Below are positions 58,013 to 64,000 of a DNA stretch of 64,000 nt, piece by piece. The notes under the pieces are model-generated. The model saw nothing but the letters and a program-made list of their open reading frames with translations. It ran no database searches and had not been told where the DNA came from. How positions within the stretch are numbered: position 1 is the stretch's first letter; each line of letters begins with the position of its first letter. Made by a program: the position numbers and the translations under genes. The DNA is taken from positions 124,001-188,000 of the forward strand of contig JADKIA010000004.1 of assembly GCA_016721465.1 (NCBI GenBank), written 5' to 3'. The DNA is from Ideonella sp. Its GTDB lineage: Bacteria > Pseudomonadota > Gammaproteobacteria > Burkholderiales > Burkholderiaceae_C.

Positions 58013-58573
58013 TCAGACGGCGAGGATGTCGGCTTCCTTGGCGTGCACCAGACGGTCGATTTCGGCCACCGTCCGGTCGGTGAGCTTCTGCACATCGTCC
58101 TGTGCGCGGCGCTCATCGTCCTCGGCCACGAGCTTGTCCTTCAACAGCTTCTTCAGGTGCTCGTTCGCATCGCGCCGCAGATTGCGAACCGCGATCTTGC
58201 ACTCCTCACCCTCGTGGCGAACCACCTTGGTCAGGTCTCTGCGGCGCTCCTCGGTCAGCGCGGGCATCGGCACCCGCAGCAGGTCGCCCTGCGACGAAGG
58301 GTTCAGGCCAAGTTCGCTTTCCCGGATGGCCTTCTCGATCTTCGGGCCCATGCCCTTTTCCCAGGGCTGAACGCTGATGGTGCGCGCATCCAGCAGCGAC
58401 ACATTGGCCACCTGGCTGATCGGCACCATCGAACCGTAGTAGTCCACGTGCACCTGGTCCAGGATGCCCGGGTGGGCACGGCCCGTGCGAACCTTCTGCA
58501 GGTCGCTCTTGAGGGTCTCGACGGACCTGGCCATCTTGAACTCTGCGGTCTTCTTGATGTCGGCAATCGGCAT
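58013..58573 (-). CDS. frr: Ribosome recycling factor
   Basis: The product is 186 residues. The three-helix domain carries VRTGRAHPGILDQVHVDYYG and VRHEGEECKIAVRNLRRDAN. It splits post-termination ribosomes with EF-G. It lies 14 bp after pyrH. It has the normal family length. Confidence 0.97.
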   Translation of the reverse strand: MPIADIKKTAEFKMARSVETLKSDLQKVRTGRAHPGILDQVHVDYYGSMVPISQVANVSLLDARTISVQPWEKGMGPKIEKAIRESELGLNPSSQGDLLRVPMPALTEERRRDLTKVVRHEGEECKIAVRNLRRDANEHLKKLLKDKLVAEDDERRAQDDVQKLTDRTVAEIDRLVHAKEADILAV

Positions 58574-58587
58574 GGTGATATCACTCC

Positions 58588-59298
58588 TCAGACATGAACC
58601 AGGGTGCCTTCGTCCTCGCCCATCACGACGCGCTTGAGTGCACCTTCCTTGTTGATCGAGAACACTTTGATCGGCAGTTTCTGGTCGCGGCAGAGCGCGA
58701 ACGCCGTGGCGTCGAGCACCTGCAAATTCTTGGCAATCGCTTCGTCGAAGCTGAGCTTGGCGTAGCGGGTGGCGGTTGGGTCCTTCTTCGGATCCGCGGT
58801 GTACACGCCGTCCACCTTGGTCGCCTTGAGCACGATCTCGGCGCCAATTTCGGCGCCGCGCAGGGCGGCCGCCGTGTCGGTGGTGAAGAATGGGTTGCCC
58901 GTTCCGGCGGCAAAGATGACGATCTTGCCCTCTTCAAGGTACTGCAGTGCCTTCGGGCGTACATAGGGCTCGACCACCTGCTCGATGCTGATGGCCGACA
59001 TGACGCGGGCGGTCATGCCTTCCTGGCGCATGGTGTCGGCCAGGGCCAACGAGTTCATCACCGTGGCCAGCATGCCCATGTAGTCGGCGGTGGCACGGTC
59101 CATTCCGACCGAACCGCCGGCGACACCGCGAAAGATGTTGCCGCCCCCGATGACCACCGCCACTTCCACACCCATGGCCACGATCTCCTGCACCTCGCGC
59201 ACCATGCGCACGATGGTCGCGCGATTGATGCCAAAGGAGTCGTCGCCCATCAGGGCTTCGCCGGAGAGTTTCAGCAGGATGCGCTTGTAGGCCGGCAT
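58588..59298 (-). CDS. pyrH: Uridylate kinase
   Basis: The product is 236 residues from MPAYKRILLKLSGEALMGDD. It belongs to the amino-acid-kinase fold family, with VVIGGGNIFRGVAGGSVGMDRATADYMGMLATV (split) near the UMP site and FAAGTGNPFFTTDTAAALR downstream. It phosphorylates UMP. A hairpin in the 84-bp gap separates it from tsf. Confidence 0.97.
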   Translation of the reverse strand: MPAYKRILLKLSGEALMGDDSFGINRATIVRMVREVQEIVAMGVEVAVVIGGGNIFRGVAGGSVGMDRATADYMGMLATVMNSLALADTMRQEGMTARVMSAISIEQVVEPYVRPKALQYLEEGKIVIFAAGTGNPFFTTDTAAALRGAEIGAEIVLKATKVDGVYTADPKKDPTATRYAKLSFDEAIAKNLQVLDATAFALCRDQKLPIKVFSINKEGALKRVVMGEDEGTLVHV

Positions 59299-59334
59299 GC
59301 GGTGGGGCTCCAATGGTCGACAGCGGTGGAGTTT

Positions 59335-59358
59335 AAGGGCGCCATGTTGCGCGCCCTT
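59335..59358 (-). terminator. Hairpin between tsf and pyrH (attenuator-like)
   Basis: AAGGGCGC (59335-59342) pairs with GCGCCCTT (59351-59358) around an 8-nt loop. On the minus strand it is followed by only AAACT, so the T-run is poor. It may reduce read-through into pyrH or mark an RNA processing site. Confidence 0.5.
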
Positions 59359-59382
59359 TGCTTGAAGTGAACTTCGAAGCGT

Positions 59383-60273
59383 TCAGCCGCCCTTTGCAGC
59401 AGCCACCTGGGCGGCCACCTCGGCAGCGAAATCGTCCACTTTCTTCTCGATGCCCTCCCCCACCACGTACAGCGTGAAGGCCGTCACCTGGGTATTGGCC
59501 GCCTTGAGCATCTGCTCCACCGTCTGCTTGTCGTTCTTGACGAAGGTCTGGTTGAACAGCGATACCTCCTTCAGGTACTTCTGCACCGAGCCTTCAACCA
59601 TCTTCGCCACGATATCCGCCGGCTTGCCAGACTCCGCAGCCTTCTCGGTGGCGATCTTGCGTTCCTTCTCGACCAACTCGGCAGGCACCTGAGCCTGGGA
59701 CAACGCGACGGGCTTCATGGCGGCCACATGCATGGCGACGTCCTTCGCTGGCACGTCCTCACCGGTGAATTCGACAACCACACCGATGCGGGTGCCGTGC
59801 AGATAGGTGGCCAGCTTGCCATCGCCAGAATAGCGCTGAAAGCGCCGGATCGACATGTTTTCGCCGATCTTGCCGATCAAGCCCTTGCGAACATCTTCGA
59901 CCGTCGGGCCGAACCCGTCTTGGGTCAGTGCCAGGGCCGACAGGGCGGCCACGTCGGCAGGGTTGTTCTTGGCCACCAATTCGGCGCAGCCCTTGCTGAA
60001 GGCCAGAAAGGAGTCGTTCTTGGTCACGAAGTCGGTTTCGCAGTTGACTTCCACCATGGCGCCAGTGCGGCCATCCGAGGCGATGGCAATCACGCCTTCC
60101 GCAGTGATGCGCGACGCGGCCTTGCCTGCCTTGTTGCCCAACTTCACGCGCAGGATTTCCTCCGCGCGAACCATGTCGCCATCGGCCTCGGTCAGGGCCT
60201 TCTTGCACTCCATCATCGGAGCATCGGTCTTCGCGCGCAGTTCGCCGACCATGCTTGCAGTGATTGCTGCCAT
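59383..60273 (-). CDS. tsf: Translation elongation factor Ts
   Basis: The product is 296 residues from MAAITASMVGELRAKTDAPM. The UBA-like N-terminus has MMECKKALTEADGDMVRAEE. The core has GRTGAMVEVNCETDFVTKND, the EF-Tu-contacting region. It exchanges GDP on EF-Tu. It lies 73 bp after rpsB, behind a hairpin. Confidence 0.97.
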   Translation of the reverse strand: MAAITASMVGELRAKTDAPMMECKKALTEADGDMVRAEEILRVKLGNKAGKAASRITAEGVIAIASDGRTGAMVEVNCETDFVTKNDSFLAFSKGCAELVAKNNPADVAALSALALTQDGFGPTVEDVRKGLIGKIGENMSIRRFQRYSGDGKLATYLHGTRIGVVVEFTGEDVPAKDVAMHVAAMKPVALSQAQVPAELVEKERKIATEKAAESGKPADIVAKMVEGSVQKYLKEVSLFNQTFVKNDKQTVEQMLKAANTQVTAFTLYVVGEGIEKKVDDFAAEVAAQVAAAKGG

Positions 60274-60296
60274 CTTCAAATCTCCGGACGTTGATG

Positions 60297-60320
60297 AAAA
60301 AGGGGCCTCTTCAAGCCCCT
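60297..60320 (-). terminator. Terminator/attenuator between rpsB and tsf
   Basis: AGGGGC (60301-60306) pairs with GCCCCT (60315-60320) around an 8-nt loop, followed on the minus strand by at least four T. It sits in the 73-bp rpsB-tsf gap. A comparable partial terminator is known in E. coli between the same genes. Confidence 0.75.
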
Positions 60321-60346
60321 CGTTGCTGTGTTGCAGGCGAAGGGCC

Positions 60347-61090
60347 TCAGGCGTTTTCGCGGACTTCCACGAATTCGTCGCCACCAGCAGCAGCTTGCAC
60401 GACTTCGTTGACGGCGTTGGCCTTGCCTTCCATGACGGCGTCGGCCACCGCGCGGGCATACAGCGCCACGGCCTTGGCCGAGTCGTCGTTGCCGGGGATG
60501 ATGTAGTCGATGCCAATGGGCGAGTGGTTGGTGTCCACGACGCCGATCACCGGAATGCCCAGCTTCTTGGCTTCGGCCACTGCGATCTTGTGATAGCCGA
60601 CGTCGATCACGAACATCGCGTCAGGCAGCGCGTTCATGTCCTGGATGCCGCCGATGTCCTTCTCGAGCTTGGCCAGCTCGCGCTCGAACATCAATGCCTC
60701 CTTCTTGCTCAGCGAATCCATGCCAGCTTCCTTGGTGGCCTGCATGTCCTTCAGCTTCTTCAGCGAGCCCTTGACCGTCTTGAAGTTGGTCATCATGCCA
60801 CCCAGCCAACGCTGGTCGACGTAGGGCTGGCCGGCGCGCTGCGCTTCCAGCGCGATCACCTCACGCGCCTGGCGCTTGGTGCCCACCATGAGGATGGTGC
60901 CGCGCTTGGCAGACAGTTGCCGAACGAACTTCATCGCTTCCTCGAATTTCGGCAGCGTCTTTTCGAGGTTGATGATGTGGATCTTGTTGCGATGGCCATA
61001 AATGTACGGGGCCATCTTCGGGTTCCAGAAGCGGGTCTGGTGCCCGAAATGGACGCCGGCTTCCAGCATCTCACGCATGGTGACTGACAT
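60347..61090 (-). CDS. rpsB: 30S ribosomal protein S2
   Basis: The product is 247 residues from MSVTMREMLEAGVHFGHQTR. MAPYIYGHRNKIHIINLEKT and VDQRWLGGMMTNFKTVKGSL are diagnostic, as is TNHSPIGIDYIIPGNDD (split). It binds S1 and 16S rRNA. It heads the 15-gene run. It is divergent from the amidase gene. Confidence 0.97.
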   Translation of the reverse strand: MSVTMREMLEAGVHFGHQTRFWNPKMAPYIYGHRNKIHIINLEKTLPKFEEAMKFVRQLSAKRGTILMVGTKRQAREVIALEAQRAGQPYVDQRWLGGMMTNFKTVKGSLKKLKDMQATKEAGMDSLSKKEALMFERELAKLEKDIGGIQDMNALPDAMFVIDVGYHKIAVAEAKKLGIPVIGVVDTNHSPIGIDYIIPGNDDSAKAVALYARAVADAVMEGKANAVNEVVQAAAGGDEFVEVRENA

Positions 61091-61317
61091 GAATAACTCC
61101 AAAAGGTTGGGTCTAGAATCCGGCGCGAATCGCCCTGAACACCACGGAAACCCCGTGCTGGGGGCGACACCTTGTCGATGGCCGGTTCGCGATTGGTTTG
61201 CCAGCAGCCCGAATGCGGTGCGCCTGAGTGATTCGCTCGCCGCCGCAACGTGTTTCAACGTTGGCTCGACCCGCAACGCCAATGAGCGTTGCCTTGATGA
61301 ACCCCTCTGAAGCCCGC

Positions 61318-62658
61318 ATGGACCCCCAGCAAAACCCAAAGATTATAGCAGTCAGCGTCCAGTCGGCTGCTGAAGCCGTGAGCCGTGCACTGGCTGCGGC
61401 CGATGAGCCTGCCTGTACCCATGTGTACCTGCGCAAGTTTGAGGCCCAGGCTCGCGCCGCAGCGCAGGCCTCTGACTTGGCCCGCGCTGCCGGCTCGCCG
61501 CGGCTGCCGCTGGCGGGCTTGCCGGTGTCGATCAAGGACCTCTTCGACGTGGCTGGCCATCCCTGCACGGGCGGATCCAGGTCCATGGCCGATGCCACGC
61601 CCGCAGGTGCAGACTGCACCGCCGTGGCCCGGTTGAGGGCCGCCGGCGCGGCCCTGATCGGGCATACGAACTTGAGCGAGTTCGCCTTCTCGGGTGTCGG
61701 TACCAACCCTCACCATGGCACGCCGGCCAATCCGGCGTCGCCCAAGGGGCAGCCGCTGATTCCCGGCGGATCGACGTCCGGCGGCGCGGTGTCCGTGGCC
61801 GCAGGCGGCGTGTTTGCGGCCCTGGGTTCGGACACTGGAGGATCCATCCGCATCCCGGCTGCGCTGCAAGGCCTGGTCGGCTTCAAGAACACCCAACGCC
61901 TGACGCCGCTGGACGGCACGATCCCTTTGTCCACGACGCTGGACACCGCCTGCGCGATCACACGCAACGTGGCCGACGCGATCCTGGTGCATGGCATCCT
62001 TTCCGCCCGCGTCCCGCGCATGAGCCCCAGGCCGCTGGCAGCGTTGCGCTTCGCCGTTCCGCGCACCTTGATGTTGGACCAGTTGGATCCCAGCGTGGCC
62101 GCCGCCTTCGACCGTGTGCTGCGCACCCTGCACGACGCGGGTGCCGCGGTGCAGGAGATCGAACTGGCATGCCTCGGCCACATGGGCCAACTGCACTCGC
62201 AGGGCGGGTTTGCCGCGGCCGAGAGCTGGGCCTGGCACCGGGCTCGGTTGGCCACGCGCGCTCAGGACTACGACCCGCGTGTGGCCCTGCGCATTCGGCG
62301 AGGCGAATCCATGAGCGCTGCCGACTACATTGATCTGCACCTCGCACGGCGCCGCTGGATCGGCGATGTGACTCGGGAGATCGAGTCGTTCGACGCCCTG
62401 CTTTCGCCCACGGTGCCGATGCAAGCGCCGGCGATTGCGCCTTTGCTGGCCAGCGACGATGCCTTTTTCGAGGTCAATCTGCGCCTGTTGCGCAATCCAG
62501 CCGTGGTGAACATGCTGGATGGCTGCGCGCTGTCCTTGCCTTGCCACAACCCGGGCGATTTGCCGATCGGCTTGATGGTCTGGGGCCCGGCCATGGCCGA
62601 TGATGGCGTGCTGGCCGCGTCACTGGCCATTGAAGCTGCGCTCGCAGGAGCCCATTGA
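61318..62658 (+). CDS. Amidase (amidase signature family)
   Basis: The product is about 446 residues from the ATG at 61318; starts at 61282 or 61297 are also in frame. The Ser-Ser-Lys triad is present: Lys in VSIKDLFDVAGHPC, and the Ser-rich loop PGGSTSGGAVSVAAGG followed by GSDTGGSIRIPAAL. It is soluble and hydrolyses an amide, but the substrate is not readable. Its stop overlaps the next gene start (TGATG). The pair amidase plus D-amino acid dehydrogenase suggests use of an amide or D-amino compound. Confidence 0.87.
   Translation: MDPQQNPKIIAVSVQSAAEAVSRALAAADEPACTHVYLRKFEAQARAAAQASDLARAAGSPRLPLAGLPVSIKDLFDVAGHPCTGGSRSMADATPAGADCTAVARLRAAGAALIGHTNLSEFAFSGVGTNPHHGTPANPASPKGQPLIPGGSTSGGAVSVAAGGVFAALGSDTGGSIRIPAALQGLVGFKNTQRLTPLDGTIPLSTTLDTACAITRNVADAILVHGILSARVPRMSPRPLAALRFAVPRTLMLDQLDPSVAAAFDRVLRTLHDAGAAVQEIELACLGHMGQLHSQGGFAAAESWAWHRARLATRAQDYDPRVALRIRRGESMSAADYIDLHLARRRWIGDVTREIESFDALLSPTVPMQAPAIAPLLASDDAFFEVNLRLLRNPAVVNMLDGCALSLPCHNPGDLPIGLMVWGPAMADDGVLAASLAIEAALAGAH
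61342..61350 (-). promoter_or_regulatory. Extended -10 promoter of rpsB
   Basis: On the minus strand TGCTATAAT (61350-61342) is a perfect extended -10; no good -35 is seen. Transcription would begin near 61335, leaving a leader of about 245 nt before the rpsB ATG, a usual place for autoregulation by S2. The site lies inside the first codons of the divergent amidase gene as annotated. Confidence 0.6.
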
Positions 62659-63938
62659 TGCGTGTGGCCGTGATAGGCGCCGGCATCGTCGGCGTAACGA
62701 CTGCGTTCGAATTGGCGACGGATGGCCACGAGGTCACTGTTTTCGAACGCCGCAGCAGCGTTGCCGAAGAAGCGAGCTTTGCGAACGCTGGTGTGATTGC
62801 ACCTGGCTATGTCACCCCGTGGTCGGCGCCAGGCATGCCCGCCAACGTGATCAAGCAGCTTTGGAGCCGCCATGCGCCTGTGCGTCTGGCTCGCCCCATG
62901 GCACCGGGCCAACTGCGCTGGCTGTGGCGATGGTGGCGCGCCTGTACGCCGTCCAGCTACGGCGCAAATCGCGCGGCCATGCATGCGTTGGCCCACTACA
63001 GCCACCAGCGGCTGCGTTCGATCAGCCGCGATCTGCGGCTCGAATATGAGCAAGCTTCGGGCTACCTGATCCTGCTTCGCTCCGGCCCCGAGCTCAGGAT
63101 GGCCCGACCCGGCTTGAAACTGCTGGCGGAAATGGGCGTGAACTTCCACCTGGTGGATGCGGTCAAGGCGCGCAAGATCGAGCCCGGCCTGAATCCGGAC
63201 ACGCCGCTTCAAGCCGCCGTGCATTTGCCCAATGACGAAGTCGGCAACTGCCGACAGTTCGCTCACTTGCTGCGTTTAGAAGCGCAGCGCCTGGGTGCAG
63301 ACTTCCAGTTCTCGCGCGATGTTCAGGGCGTGACGCCGGGCGCCAAGCCGATGGTGCAGCACGGCGCTGTTGGCGATGTCGGCAGCGCGCGCCAAGACAG
63401 TTTCGACGCGGTGGTGGTGTGCGCTGCGATGGGCGCACCCTCCTTGATGAGTGGCCTGGGCTGTCACCTGCCGATGATGCCGGTCCACGGCTATTCGCTC
63501 ACCGCTCCACTGCGGATGGTGGAGGGACATCCCGACTTCGGTCCCCGCTCCGGCGTGATGGACGAGCGTTTCAAGGTTGCCATCAGCCGACTGGGCCAGC
63601 GCGTGCGGGTGGCCGGCAGTGCCGAGGTCGGTGGGCGACCTGAGCGCCACAACCCGGCGGTGCTCGAAACGCTGCACAAGGTGCTCGACGATTGGTACCC
63701 GGGCTGCGCACAACATGGCCAGGCCCAGTATTGGAAAGGTGCCCGACCCATGCTTCCAGACGGACCGCCAGTGCTTGGCCCCAGCGGAGCGGAAGGGGTG
63801 TGGCTCAACGTGGGGCACGGCTCCAGCGGGTGGGCCTTGTCCTGCGGGTCGGCGCGGGTCGTGGCAGACCTGCTGGCCCGTCGAGACCCAGGCGTTCCAA
63901 CGGATCGGCTGGGGATGGATCGCCTCAAAGCGTGGTGA
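62658..63938 (+). CDS. dadA: DadA-like FAD-dependent D-amino acid dehydrogenase
   Basis: The product is 426 residues. The N-terminal FAD-binding motif VIGAGIVGVTTAFELATDG starts almost at once. FANAGVIAPGYVTPWSAPGMP and LPNDEVGNCRQFAHLL match the DadA family, as does the C-terminal GHGSSGWALSCGSARVVADL. It oxidises D-amino acids to keto acids, passing electrons to the respiratory chain. The ATG at 62658 is chosen over TTG one codon earlier, with AGGAG upstream. The 62 bp after it show no gene. Confidence 0.82.
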   Translation: MRVAVIGAGIVGVTTAFELATDGHEVTVFERRSSVAEEASFANAGVIAPGYVTPWSAPGMPANVIKQLWSRHAPVRLARPMAPGQLRWLWRWWRACTPSSYGANRAAMHALAHYSHQRLRSISRDLRLEYEQASGYLILLRSGPELRMARPGLKLLAEMGVNFHLVDAVKARKIEPGLNPDTPLQAAVHLPNDEVGNCRQFAHLLRLEAQRLGADFQFSRDVQGVTPGAKPMVQHGAVGDVGSARQDSFDAVVVCAAMGAPSLMSGLGCHLPMMPVHGYSLTAPLRMVEGHPDFGPRSGVMDERFKVAISRLGQRVRVAGSAEVGGRPERHNPAVLETLHKVLDDWYPGCAQHGQAQYWKGARPMLPDGPPVLGPSGAEGVWLNVGHGSSGWALSCGSARVVADLLARRDPGVPTDRLGMDRLKAW

Positions 63939-64000
63939 CCGGTCGGCATCGGGCGGCAGGCCCGCGCCACAATCCGGTACCAGCCAAGGCACAACGCCGA

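Overview
The window is 64 kb of GC-rich chromosome that is almost entirely coding. It looks like a betaproteobacterium of the order Burkholderiales, in the Rubrivivax/Leptothrix/Ideonella/Comamonadaceae range. This placement is inferred from gene content: an rpsF-priB-rpsR-rplI-dnaB block, a ppsA/ppsR divergent pair, an H-NS-type histone-like protein, a RpoD with a long Lys/Ala/Pro-rich N-terminal extension, and the rpsB-to-lpxB envelope cluster. No rRNA, tRNA, insertion sequence, prophage or CRISPR array was seen. Most of the window is core genome, and I found no clearly new multigene system.

Region by region. 1-2265 (minus): the edge of an RND efflux pump, with adaptor followed by permease. 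2485-4485 (minus) and 4793-17553 (plus): two divergent chemoreceptor units, each behind a sigma-28-like promoter. The plus-strand unit is a 10-gene chemotaxis operon: short MCP, cheY, STAS protein, cheA, Aer-like PAS MCP, large MCP, cheW, cheR, cheD, cheB. 17607-19282 (minus): aroC and a CBS-domain gene. 19357-23645 (plus): metY, an alpha/beta hydrolase, argA, yggX and an H-NS-family gene. 23808-32609 (plus): a MASE1-PAS-GGDEF-EAL protein, dnaG, rpoD and a class III cyclase-FHA protein. 32690-38226 (plus): hemH, an S4 RNA-binding heat-shock protein, grpE, dnaK and dnaJ, with sigma-32-like promoters before grpE and dnaK. 38288-42511 (minus): rpsF, priB, rpsR, rplI, dnaB and a spore-photoproduct-lyase-like radical SAM gene under a near-perfect LexA box. 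42700-46124: divergent ppsA (minus) and its regulator ppsR (plus). 46132-61090 (minus): a 15-gene run rpsB-tsf-pyrH-frr-uppS-cdsA-dxr-rseP-bamA-skp-lpxD-fabZ-lpxA-lpxB-rnhB plus a SpoU methyltransferase. 61318-63938 (plus): an amidase and a DadA-like dehydrogenase.

The most useful second looks are these. (1) A LexA box covers the -10 of the radical SAM gene, and the geometry predicts a leaderless SOS transcript. (2) A CheZ-like FQDxxxQ motif lies in the C-terminus of the short chemoreceptor next to cheY, in a cluster with no cheZ, cheC or cheX. (3) A perfect 18-bp palindrome sits between ppsA and ppsR. (4) Several other promoter, operator and hairpin structures explain how these operons may be controlled. 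All functional calls rest on reading motifs and synteny; no database search was run.
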